Shown: positions 7,970 through 16,323 of the stretch, one piece after another
How the letters are laid out: every line of letters starts with the position of its first letter
Numbering within the stretch: position 1 is the stretch's first letter
Origin: Pseudomonas cichorii
GTDB taxonomy: Bacteria; Pseudomonadota; Gammaproteobacteria; Pseudomonadales; Pseudomonadaceae
Reading direction: 5' to 3'
NCBI RefSeq assembly: GCF_015471405.1
Contig: NZ_BLVZ01000006.1
Span: 248,001 to 312,000 of the forward strand
DNA: 64,000 bases
The notes under the pieces: generated by a model
Seen by the model: the letters and a program-made list of their open reading frames with translations, nothing else
Databases searched by the model: none
Told to the model about the DNA's origin: nothing
Made by a program: the position numbers and the translations under genes

Positions 7970-10900
7970 ATGAACACAGCAGATAAAACGCACGCGAAGG
8001 CTCTACAGGACGCCCTTTTAGCCCTCGATCCTTCAGGCCCAGAAGGATTTGAAGGGTTGCTCGGAGTCGTACTGGGTGAAATCACAGGACAATCTTTCCG
8101 TCTCGCAAAGTCAGGTACACAGCGAGGACGAGACGGCGATTCGGCGTTCGATGGCGGGGCCACATATTTCGAGGGCAAACGCTACAAAGAAGGCCTTTCA
8201 AAGAACGATATTTCGACAAAGCTTTTCGACGTTGCGAACGACGACACCGGCGTGGTGGATCTCTGGATACTCGGAGCAACATGCGAGGTGGCATCCCAAA
8301 CAGTCGAAGACGGGCGGAAATTTTCGGCCAAGAACGGCTTCGGCTTCACGGTATTGGACTGGTCAAATAACGATCTCGGGGCGCTGCTCGTCGCCACTGT
8401 TGCGGCAGGTTCAAAATCCAAAGCAATTATCGAACAAGGACTCACCGGAAAGCTTGGATCGGGTCTTATCGCACCCGCTATCAAAGCAATCGACCACTTT
8501 GAAAAACACGGGGATTATCCCTCAAGGCTGAGTGCGCTCAGAAAGTCACTCGCCACAGACGTTGGGTTGGGCCACGCCAAGACGCTCAACCAAGAATGGC
8601 TGGGCCGGTTGTTCACAGACAAAGTGCAGGCGCGCGCCGAGCTCGGCCAACCACTCTCCCCATTTGATCCGTCCGGCCCTTCGGCACTCGACCGACCTGA
8701 GCGTGCGCTTCTTACAAAGGCATTCTCCGGAGCTCCAGAAAGCGAAATCTACGCAATTGTCGGTGAAGAGGGAGTCGGAAAATCCTGGCTGGCTGTCCAG
8801 GGCTGGAATCTGTCCAATCCCAAATCACTTCTCGTCCTGTGTCCTGCCGACGATTTGACCGGAGATGATACAGAAGACTTCGATGACTTCCTAATTCGCA
8901 AACTGATCTATCAGACAGATGGAAATGTTACGCCGCAAGTGATCGCGCGCTGGCGGCGCCGCTTCAAAGATTGGCGCACGAACATTCCGGCAAGCTCCGT
9001 CCGCGTAACCCTTATAGCGGACGGGCTTAACCAACCGCTCAAGTCGAACTGGGGGCGTTGGCTCGATCGCGCCGCGCTACGTTTGAAGGAACTGGGCGGC
9101 TGCCTGGTGGTCACCACCCGTGCGCAGCACTGGGCGTATCTCAAAAAAACGATATTTTGTGCAGTAAGGACGATCACGCTGGCCGAGTGGTCCATCAATG
9201 ACGTGAAACAGATATTGGGCAGTCGCGGCATCGACTTCTCTAACACCAGGATTGAGGTTCTCGAATCCGTTAGGAATCCCCGACTTCTTGGTATCGCTAT
9301 TGAGCTGATAGAAGCCAAGGCTATCGAGCTTTTGGATGAGCTAAGCGTCGGGCGGCTGCTCTTTGAGCATATGCGCAGAATGGAGCAGCACGGGGCGGCT
9401 ACAGTTTCGGCGCCCGCATTCGCCGACCTTTTGAAAGACCTCGCAGCTAAGGTATTGGCGCGAGCGAATGCGCAGAATACGGATGATCTTAGGCTGTTCG
9501 ATGCCGTCCAAGAAGCCCAACTCGAAGCTGTTGCATCGAGCCGGTTCTTCTCCTCGGTGAAAGGAAGCGCGTCACAGTATGAGATAAAACTCGATGGTCT
9601 CAACCTGGCACTCGCGCTCTACCTCGTCGGCCAACTCGAACGCGAGTTGCGCAACGAACGCGACCCGCGAGAAAAGCTAGCGACAATACTGGAGCCGATC
9701 AGCGCACTTGATGAAACGGCCAAGGTTATCTTGCTCGCAACGCAGATCGCTTGCCTTGAAGATGAAACGAGCCCCGAGATACGCTCCGCGCTGATCGAAA
9801 AATTCGTATCACTGCAGAATCTTCCGAACAGCCAGGCCGACGCCTTCGCCGTGCTAGCAAAATCGGCCCCGCTCGCTTTCCTGCAAGCCGCTGAAAATGT
9901 ATATCTGTCTCAAGAGCACATCGCCAGCAAAGAGTGGCTGCTCTACGCGCTACTCAACCGGCGCGACGAGCCGGGAATTTGGCAGCACATTTTGGAATCT
10001 ACGAAGCGTTGGCTGTCCTTCTATTCGCTTGCACCAGAACGAGGGCTACACCGGACGTCGGGCCATGGATCTGTCACTCAGGCTGACGAAGAGCGCAATA
10101 GAGTCTTGGCTAACATTCAAGAACGTCAGGCTGCCCTCACTGAAGTCGAGCGATCCTTCATGACTAGGAACCTCGTAATCGCTCCGCACCCTAGGTTCGA
10201 TGATATAAGTCGCTTCGCTCTCTATCTTCTGGCTGGTATGCCGCTAGAAGAGATCGCAACCTATCTTGTCCGTTGGCGGTTTTCTGTCGCACTCAATTCA
10301 TCAACGTCGGTGCCCTATGCAGAATTCGAGCAGGTTCTTCACTACAACCGCGCCGATTGGCAGGAGACTCGATCAGCAATACTGAAGGGATTGGAAGCGC
10401 TGCCGGCGGAACACTCGTCCAGCGTGGGGGCGTGGACACGCGTCGGCATCCTGTACGGCACCGGGGATGTCGGCGACGCCAAAGAGGGGGCCCGTATCCA
10501 CGGTGAACTCACACGCGACCAAGAACGCTTTGAAGGCTGGTCTATAAAAAAAAATTACAGCGCTGTTGATCCCTGCAATCCCGATACCGTTGAACCAGAG
10601 AACGTTATCGCGACAGCCCAAAACTATCGACAGATTGACCCAGAAAAAATTGCCATGAGCCGGGGAATGGCCCAAGAGGACCATTACTTCCGCGGCGCTC
10701 GGGCCGGTGTCGCACGGTTCGTACCTGATGACGCGATACACACGCACCGTGCACTCGCGAGCGAAGTGCTCGGCCGTAGCGGGAATACGCGGCTTCAGGG
10801 CGTATTGATGCTTTTACGGCATAGTGCGGCCCTCACAAAAGACCTTGCCCAACGCTTCCTGTCGGCCAGTGTATCTAGCACCGCGTCGCATAAAGACGGG

Positions 10901-12565
10901 CAAGACGATCGGGACGAATTCCTTACGGCACAGTTTTCCGCGATCATCGCATTGCCGCATTTCACCGCCGAAGAGCAGCTCGACGCGATCGCAAAAATGC
11001 AGGGCGAGACCCTCCTACTGGAGCTGCTCTCATGCGTGCGCAGTGCCACACCGGAAAAAGTGGAACAGGTGCTGGAGGGTGTTCTGCAGAGTGGAAATGA
11101 GCATGCGCAGACAGCAGTTCTTGCCTCAATCCACTATTCTAAATCGCCGCTCACACCACGTTCTGTCGGTATTGTCAAAGGCTTCATCCGATCTCCACTC
11201 AAAAATCTCCGGCATGAAGCGCTCGCCCTCGCCGCATCGAGCGGCGACACTTCATTACTACAGGAAGTCATAGATAGTGGATGGAGCGCGGAAAAGCCGA
11301 ACAAGCGCGACAACAGTTTCGAGGAGTGGCATGGGTCCACCGCGATATTGAAAGCGTTGGAAGCGGGCCTGATAGAGACGGAGTCCGCGCTTGATCGAAT
11401 GAACGTGTCACACTACGGGTTCGCCGCCGAAACGCTACCTGCCGAACAGGATGATGCCATCGCCGCTCGCATCGAAGCCGCGCTTGTGAAGGCACTGGAC
11501 TATGAGGCTGATGTGGAGTTGCCGGAGATTGAGACTGGGGCGCCGACAGTGTCCGACCTCACGCCTCCCTTGGTTTCGTTAACGGAACGGGCTCCGTCGG
11601 AAAACGACTTCACATCCCAGATGAATCGGCTTTCGGAAACGGAAGAACAGTTCGACGATCGCCAACGCCGCATGAACAACGCCTATGAACGCTTTGCCGG
11701 TGAGCTTACGGCTGTTGAAGCAGACCTAATACTCTCCGATCTCACGTTCGACGGCATCAAATCGATCATCGGACAGGATGCTGATCGCGATCAGCGCTGG
11801 CTCCGGATGTTGGTCGCCACCTCCGATCTAAAGCTCCGTCATCTTCACCACGTCGCCCTACAGGTAGCGGTCGCACTCGGCACCAGCGGCAATCCGTTAG
11901 CACCTGAGTTCATTACCCGCATTTTGGCATTGGACCCGACCATACGTCGTGTCACCGGCGCTGCAAAAAGCCCTGTAGAGACCATTGTCCTATGGAGCAA
12001 CACTGCTAACCCGGCGATGTTGGACATATGCAAAAGGCGCCTACGAACACCGCAAAGTGACAGCGACATCGCGCGCGAGGTCATCGCAGCCCATCTCTGC
12101 GGAAAGGTGGCAATTCTACAGACCTACATTGATGAACTTCTTGCCACGGACCGGCCGTACGAAACAGCACTTGCGCTCATGATTGCAGGCTTTTGCGACG
12201 ATAGCGTCCACGCTGAGGCGGTTCTGTCCCGCTTCGACGGCACCGAGGGCTTCATTGGCAATGCCCACTCAACTGCGAGCGATTCGTATGCAAGGAATCT
12301 TTGGGCAAAGACTTGGTATGCAAAGATGCTAAATGCCCAACGGCAGGAGGATTTCTGGAGCGCGTCCATTCTGTTTATGAAAATCGTCGATGGCCGTTTT
12401 GACCTATGGTCCGAAGCCTCGATAGCACCAACAGCCATCTTCACGGCGTTTATGCCGACGATAAGTCGGGAGATCAGCAACAGAGCAATTAAGGTCCAGA
12501 AAAAGCGCCAAGAGAAGCTGTTTGGTGAAAAAGCTCCCTCATCTGTAATGTTGAGTTTCAAATAA
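7970..12565 (+). CDS. Mrr-like nuclease - STAND ATPase, Avs-type defence protein candidate
   Basis: Large protein of 1531 residues. N-terminal domain (to about residue 180) looks like an Mrr-type PD-(D/E)xK nuclease: GFEGLLGVVLGEITGQ, then GRDGD (Asp55/Asp57) and FEGKRY (Glu68, Lys70). The central P-loop ATPase has Walker A GEEGVGKS at 265-272 and Walker B LIADGLNQ with Asp351; hhhDGLN is typical of STAND/NACHT proteins. From about residue 480 to the end is a long helical-repeat region, HEAT/TPR-like, where such proteins sense their trigger. Known Avs proteins combine a nuclease effector, a STAND ATPase and a repeat sensor and cut DNA on recognising phage proteins; that role is inferred. ATG 7970 was chosen over TTG 7949. 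Repeat fragments flank the gene. The repeat family is not one I recognise. Confidence 0.8.
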   Translation: MNTADKTHAKALQDALLALDPSGPEGFEGLLGVVLGEITGQSFRLAKSGTQRGRDGDSAFDGGATYFEGKRYKEGLSKNDISTKLFDVANDDTGVVDLWILGATCEVASQTVEDGRKFSAKNGFGFTVLDWSNNDLGALLVATVAAGSKSKAIIEQGLTGKLGSGLIAPAIKAIDHFEKHGDYPSRLSALRKSLATDVGLGHAKTLNQEWLGRLFTDKVQARAELGQPLSPFDPSGPSALDRPERALLTKAFSGAPESEIYAIVGEEGVGKSWLAVQGWNLSNPKSLLVLCPADDLTGDDTEDFDDFLIRKLIYQTDGNVTPQVIARWRRRFKDWRTNIPASSVRVTLIADGLNQPLKSNWGRWLDRAALRLKELGGCLVVTTRAQHWAYLKKTIFCAVRTITLAEWSINDVKQILGSRGIDFSNTRIEVLESVRNPRLLGIAIELIEAKAIELLDELSVGRLLFEHMRRMEQHGAATVSAPAFADLLKDLAAKVLARANAQNTDDLRLFDAVQEAQLEAVASSRFFSSVKGSASQYEIKLDGLNLALALYLVGQLERELRNERDPREKLATILEPISALDETAKVILLATQIACLEDETSPEIRSALIEKFVSLQNLPNSQADAFAVLAKSAPLAFLQAAENVYLSQEHIASKEWLLYALLNRRDEPGIWQHILESTKRWLSFYSLAPERGLHRTSGHGSVTQADEERNRVLANIQERQAALTEVERSFMTRNLVIAPHPRFDDISRFALYLLAGMPLEEIATYLVRWRFSVALNSSTSVPYAEFEQVLHYNRADWQETRSAILKGLEALPAEHSSSVGAWTRVGILYGTGDVGDAKEGARIHGELTRDQERFEGWSIKKNYSAVDPCNPDTVEPENVIATAQNYRQIDPEKIAMSRGMAQEDHYFRGARAGVARFVPDDAIHTHRALASEVLGRSGNTRLQGVLMLLRHSAALTKDLAQRFLSASVSSTASHKDGQDDRDEFLTAQFSAIIALPHFTAEEQLDAIAKMQGETLLLELLSCVRSATPEKVEQVLEGVLQSGNEHAQTAVLASIHYSKSPLTPRSVGIVKGFIRSPLKNLRHEALALAASSGDTSLLQEVIDSGWSAEKPNKRDNSFEEWHGSTAILKALEAGLIETESALDRMNVSHYGFAAETLPAEQDDAIAARIEAALVKALDYEADVELPEIETGAPTVSDLTPPLVSLTERAPSENDFTSQMNRLSETEEQFDDRQRRMNNAYERFAGELTAVEADLILSDLTFDGIKSIIGQDADRDQRWLRMLVATSDLKLRHLHHVALQVAVALGTSGNPLAPEFITRILALDPTIRRVTGAAKSPVETIVLWSNTANPAMLDICKRRLRTPQSDSDIAREVIAAHLCGKVAILQTYIDELLATDRPYETALALMIAGFCDDSVHAEAVLSRFDGTEGFIGNAHSTASDSYARNLWAKTWYAKMLNAQRQEDFWSASILFMKIVDGRFDLWSEASIAPTAIFTAFMPTISREISNRAIKVQKKRQEKLFGEKAPSSVMLSFK

Positions 12566-12720
12566 TGAAGTGCGAAGACAGAGGCGAAAGCGTGGCCGCT
12601 TTCGTCGGTAGGTATCGACTTTGCGAGTGGCTGAGATAAGAGCGCAAAGCTGCCCTGGGAAATCTCACCTCTATGTCCGCTTCTGGCAGACTTCCGCCGG
12701 TCACGTGACACCCAGTGCGC

Positions 12721-12812
12721 TGGTCAAATTCGATGCAAACAACTGGTCAAGTTGAATGCAAATGACTGGTCAGTAGCAATGCGAACGTGCGGTCAAATTG
12801 AGTGCAATGTCC
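12721..12812. repeat. four tandem 23-bp direct repeats, IS-end-like
   Basis: Units begin at 12721, 12744, 12767 and 12790, exactly 23 bp apart, with consensus TGGTCAAnTTGAATGCAAA then about 4 variable bases. Units 1, 2 and 4 are similar, unit 3 is diverged. Several IS21-type elements have such multiple transposase-binding repeats inside their ends, so this is probably a remnant terminus; no transposase gene remains in the window. Confidence 0.6.
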
Positions 12813-12944
12813 CAAGCCAGTGAGTTTCATGCTTATGGCATCGGCTTCTCAGGCAGGGAGTCCGTTTTAGCGTTCTATCGCGAGGAATCAGGGAAGCCAA
12901 AGCACCCTGAGGGGCCATGTGTGGGCTGTCTGCCGGGAGGATAA
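12807..12944 (+). CDS. 45-residue small reading frame, uncertain
   Basis: ATG at 12807 within the last 23-bp repeat opens a 45-codon frame, MSQASEFHAYGIGFSGRE onward, ending GPCVGCLPGG. The start of the peptide is loosely reminiscent of transposase N termini, and GPCVGC has a Cys pair like a zinc-ribbon start, so it may be a broken transposase end. There is no good ribosome site. I do not recognise it with certainty. Confidence 0.25.
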   Translation: MSQASEFHAYGIGFSGRESVLAFYREESGKPKHPEGPCVGCLPGG

Positions 12945-13107
12945 AGCCTGATCACCCGCCTGAATCACCTGCCAAAAAAAGAAAATGCAGGAAAAAAGCA
13001 AAATCTTATGAATGAGCGGCGAATTTATGGCGTCACAATGATGTCACAATGCCGCTTCCTAAAAAATCTTTCATCAGGTTCCCTCTCCTTCCTTGTGAGT
13101 TCGCAAC

Positions 13108-14748
13108 ATGAATATTCTGAGTCAGTCCAAATTCTCGACCAAGCTGCTGGCAGCCTTCATCGTTTGTGCCCTTATTACCTTGGCTGTGGGTGGCTTGGGT
13201 ATGGTTGGAGTCAGCAGGCTGTCCGATGCGTTGGCGTTGACCTTTTCCAACAATCTGGTCTCGGTGGGCAATACCAATGAAACCCTGACCAGCCTTACAG
13301 CCCATAACCGTGGGCTCTACAGATTGCTCGATGCCCAGGATGGCGGTGTCCCGGAGGCGGACAAGGAGCGGGTTCGCCAGGCGCTGGCGTCGGATCTGGA
13401 GCGTATGCAGAAGGTTTTTGCAACCTACCGCGCCACGCCTCTGGAAGACGATGAGCGTGCTGCCGGTGATGAGTTCGAGAAGCTCATGCCTGCTTATATC
13501 TCGGGTGCCAGGAAGGTGTCTGAACTCATGACGGCGGGTAATCTGACCGAAGCACGCAGTCGTCTGAATACCTTGTCTGGCGAGGATTTTGTAAAAGCTC
13601 GTAGCCTGTTGCGGGTCATGATCGATTCCAATAATCGTCAGATCAAGGAAGGTGCCGTTGCTGCCGCCGAACTCAAGTCCAGCTCTACGCTGCTGCTGTT
13701 GGCGGGGATTGCGATTGCCTTTGTGGTCGCAATCATTCTGGGCATTCTGATCACGCGCATGATCACCGGTCCGCTGGCCGTTGCGGTCGCCAGTGCCCAG
13801 CGTATTGCCAAGGGTGACCTGACACTATCGATCGCTTCCGACCGTGGCGACGAAGCCGGGCAGTTGCTCAATGCCTTGTCCGACATGCAGCGCGGCTTGA
13901 AACATACCATTCAGGAGATCGCCAGCGCGTCCGGACAACTGGCTTCAGCAGCCGAGGAGTTGAGTGCTGTTACAGACGAAAGCACTCGCGGGCTGACCCG
14001 TCAGAATGACGAGATCCAGCAGGCGGCCACTGCCGTCAACCAGATGACCGCAGCCGTCGAAGAAGTTGCCCGCAACGCCGTCTCGACGTCCGAAGCCTCG
14101 AAAACCGCTACTGAAGATGCTGTGCAAGGCCGTGGTCAGGTGGATCAGACCGTCAAGGGCATCACCACCATGGTCAGTGAGATTACCCAGTCGACCGAAG
14201 CGGTCGCGCAACTGGCGGGTAATGTCCGTGATATCAGCAAGGTGCTGGAAGTGATTCGCAGCATCGCCGAACAGACCAACCTGCTGGCGTTGAACGCTGC
14301 CATTGAAGCGGCCCGTGCCGGCGAGCAGGGACGCGGTTTTGCCGTGGTGGCCGATGAGGTGCGTGCCCTTGCTCATCGCACCCAAGCTTCGACCGTGGAA
14401 ATCGAAGGCATGATCGGTTCCGTCCAGGCGGGTGCCGATGGTGCGGTCGCGGCCATGGGCAAGAGCCTGTCGCTGGCCACCAATACTCAGGAGCTGGCAG
14501 AGCGTGCGGGTTCGGCGCTGGTCAAGATTACTGACGGTGTCGCGACCATCAACGAACGCAATCTGGTGATTGCTTCGGCTTCCGAAGAGCAGGCCCAGGT
14601 GGCTCGTGAAGTGGACCGCAATCTGCTGAACATCCAGGACCTGTCGACCCAGAGCGCGGCGGGTGCCAACCAGACCAGTGCTTCGAGTCAGGAGCTTTCG
14701 CGTCTGGCCACGTCTTTTAACGTGTTGGTGGCGAAGTTCCAGCTTTGA
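13108..14748 (+). CDS. methyl-accepting chemotaxis protein
   Basis: 546-residue inner-membrane chemoreceptor. TM1 is at about 11-35, followed by a periplasmic domain of about 155 residues with four-helix-bundle (4HB_MCP) character, TM2 at about 192-214, a HAMP domain ([21 protein letters not shown]) and a long cytoplasmic coiled coil. The hairpin tip [20 protein letters not shown], which contacts CheA/CheW, is intact and continues [15 protein letters not shown]. No C-terminal NWETF-type CheR pentapeptide is seen. It reads alone, downstream of an accessory block. The ligand is not predictable. The ribosome site at TTGTGAG is weak. Confidence 0.96.
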   Translation: MNILSQSKFSTKLLAAFIVCALITLAVGGLGMVGVSRLSDALALTFSNNLVSVGNTNETLTSLTAHNRGLYRLLDAQDGGVPEADKERVRQALASDLERMQKVFATYRATPLEDDERAAGDEFEKLMPAYISGARKVSELMTAGNLTEARSRLNTLSGEDFVKARSLLRVMIDSNNRQIKEGAVAAAELKSSSTLLLLAGIAIAFVVAIILGILITRMITGPLAVAVASAQRIAKGDLTLSIASDRGDEAGQLLNALSDMQRGLKHTIQEIASASGQLASAAEELSAVTDESTRGLTRQNDEIQQAATAVNQMTAAVEEVARNAVSTSEASKTATEDAVQGRGQVDQTVKGITTMVSEITQSTEAVAQLAGNVRDISKVLEVIRSIAEQTNLLALNAAIEAARAGEQGRGFAVVADEVRALAHRTQASTVEIEGMIGSVQAGADGAVAAMGKSLSLATNTQELAERAGSALVKITDGVATINERNLVIASASEEQAQVAREVDRNLLNIQDLSTQSAAGANQTSASSQELSRLATSFNVLVAKFQL

Positions 14749-14812
14749 GGTTTTAGCGCTTTTCAGGGTTAGAGGAGGGTAATGCCGATCAGTTAAGGTC
14801 GTAAATCACTTT

Positions 14813-14897
14813 GTGGGAGGCAGCTTGCTGGCGACTTCACGTAGACGCAGAATATCTGCCGGTTTTCAGGCCTTTTCGCCAGCAAGCTGCCTCCCAC
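14813..14897. repeat. REPIN-like hairpin 1
   Basis: Perfect 22-bp inverted repeat: arms 14813-14834 and 14876-14897, beginning GTGGGAGGCAGCTTGCTGG, with a 41-bp loop. GTGGGAG...CTCCCAC hairpins of this kind are abundant intergenic repeats in Pseudomonas, mobilised by RAYT transposases. It lies between the chemoreceptor and the convergent TetR gene. Confidence 0.85.
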
Positions 14898-14979
14898 GAG
14901 GTTGTGTTGTGCCTTAAGTGATCGGCATGAGTTAGAGGAGGGCAGGATCACTGAGGGTGAGTGATCCTGCCTTTTTCAT

Positions 14980-15606
14980 TCAGGAAGGTTTTTTGTTCCT
15001 TTCGACCATCGCAATGATGGTTTCCAGCAGTTCGGCCTTTGCCTGGGCTGAGGTGATCTCTGCGCTCGCAGCGGCATTGGACAAGGCTTCTGCAGCGCCA
15101 AGCATCGCTCGCAGGCCAGCCTGTGAAATGACGCCTGAGGGTGAAAACGGAGCCAGGGCATTTCGGCACTTTTCCAGAAAGATGGCCTCGTACTCCCGCT
15201 TGATCTTCTCAAGCTCCGGTGAGCTGGCCAGTGCGGCGACGACACCGGATATTTCGCCCCCGTGCAAAACGACGCAGTCCACATAGGACGATGCAATGAT
15301 ATCGGCCTTGTTGATCAGGGTCGCATCGCTTGTCTGGAAGGCCGCGTCCATAAGGGCTGTCTGGCGTTCATCGAAGTCCTTATAGAGCGTTGCCAGCAAT
15401 CCGGCACGGGTGCCGAAATGGTCATAGACCACGGGCTTGGTCACGCCAGCCTGCTCGGCGAGCCGCCCAAGCGTCAGCGCTTCAGTCCCTTCCTCGCGCA
15501 CCAGTTGCCATGCCACGTCGAGCAATTGGCGGTGTCGGTCATCTCGCGATAACCGGCGGCGCGGTTGTGGGGCCGGGTTCTGTGCTGACGTGTCAGTGCT
15601 TGACAT
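14980..15606 (-). CDS. TetR family transcriptional regulator of the quinone reductase gene
   Basis: 208-residue TetR regulator. HTH at about residues 43-62 (LGRLAEQAGVTKPVVYDHF), then a helical C-terminal domain of the TetR_C_33-like kind. The N-terminal 20 residues are Pro/Gln-rich. It is divergent from the NAD(P)H-quinone reductase gene at 15695; a 24-bp imperfect palindrome at 15621-15644, 15 bp ahead of its own start, is the probable operator for both genes. Stop is close to the REPIN-like hairpin. Confidence 0.92.
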   Translation of the reverse strand: MSSTDTSAQNPAPQPRRRLSRDDRHRQLLDVAWQLVREEGTEALTLGRLAEQAGVTKPVVYDHFGTRAGLLATLYKDFDERQTALMDAAFQTSDATLINKADIIASSYVDCVVLHGGEISGVVAALASSPELEKIKREYEAIFLEKCRNALAPFSPSGVISQAGLRAMLGAAEALSNAAASAEITSAQAKAELLETIIAMVERNKKPS

Positions 15607-15620
15607 GGAAACCTACCAAA

Positions 15621-15644
15621 AGTAACTTAATGGCGTAACTTACT
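15621..15644. promoter_or_regulatory. candidate TetR operator
   Basis: Inverted repeat AGTAACTTA - 6 bp - TAACTTACT, eight of nine positions paired, lies between the TetR gene (start 15606) and the quinone reductase gene (start 15695). A second related half, TTACTAAAAGTA, runs on at 15640-15651. Placement fits dimeric repression of both divergent genes. Confidence 0.6.
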
Positions 15645-15694
15645 AAAAGTATATAAGCGTCGTCTTTTATCCGCAATCAACAGGAGTGTTCGCT

Positions 15695-16306
15695 ATGCAT
15701 GCGCTCATCGTGGTCGCTCACCATGACCCCCAGTCACTCACCCATAGCCTTGCGGCACAGGTCGCAGAAGGGCTGATGCTTGCCGATCCCGGACATACGT
15801 TTGAAATCGCGGATCTGTTTGCCGAGTCATTCGATCCGAGATTCAACATGGCCGATCACGCTGTTCATCGCGAAAAGGCTTCGCCACCTGCCGATGTGCT
15901 CGCAGAACAGGCCAGGATCGAGCGGGCGGATGCCTTGGTACTGGTTTATCCGGTCTATTGGTGGTCGATGCCGGCGATCCTCAAAGGCTGGATTGACCGG
16001 GTATTTTCCAATGGCTGGGCGTTTGACTTCAGCTCCGATGCCACGCTGGTGAAGAAGCTTGGCCATTTGAATGTCCACCTGGTGGGGGTCGCCGGTGCCG
16101 ATGCGGGTACTTTCACGAAGCATGGTTATCTGAATGCGATGAAGACCCAGATCGATCACGGCATTTTCGATTATTGCGGTGCCCGTGTCGTAACCTCTGA
16201 ACTCTTGCCGGATTCCGAAACCCGGGATGCGGCTGCTCATCTTGATACAGCACGTACAATAGGGCGCCGGATTTTTGATACCGAGTTACTGGGTGAGCCT
16301 GTTTGA
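15695..16306 (+). CDS. NAD(P)H-quinone reductase, flavodoxin fold
   Basis: 203-residue flavodoxin-fold reductase of the NQO1/MdaB/KefF group; such enzymes reduce quinones by two electrons with FMN or FAD. The FMN-binding N terminus is HALIVVAHHDPQSLTHSLA, and the core YPVYWWSMPAILKGWIDRVFSNGWAF is typical. CAGGAG at 15681-15686 places the start at ATG 15695. Divergent from a TetR repressor with an operator between them, the usual arrangement for quinone- or electrophile-induced detoxification genes. Followed after 17 bp by an unknown membrane protein, possibly co-transcribed. Confidence 0.9.
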   Translation: MHALIVVAHHDPQSLTHSLAAQVAEGLMLADPGHTFEIADLFAESFDPRFNMADHAVHREKASPPADVLAEQARIERADALVLVYPVYWWSMPAILKGWIDRVFSNGWAFDFSSDATLVKKLGHLNVHLVGVAGADAGTFTKHGYLNAMKTQIDHGIFDYCGARVVTSELLPDSETRDAAAHLDTARTIGRRIFDTELLGEPV

Positions 16307-16323
16307 GCAAGGTGTAGCGTTGT

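Larger units (their letters stand above)
12566..13107. other. intergenic region with insertion-sequence-like end repeats
   Basis: 540 bp between the STAND gene and the chemoreceptor. Holds ATGTCCGCTTCTGGC at 12673-12687 (inverted relative of 7795-7809), the four 23-bp repeats at 12721-12812, a 45-codon frame at 12807-12944, and a short direct repeat GTCACAATG at 13032-13040 and 13043-13051 ahead of the chemoreceptor. A 195-codon minus frame at 12124-12711 mostly overlaps the STAND gene and looks incidental. Confidence 0.6.

Noticed and set aside
12124..12711. 195-codon minus-strand frame at the end of the STAND gene
   Set aside because: Lies mostly opposite the STAND coding sequence; composition is that of an antisense shadow with no recognisable domain.
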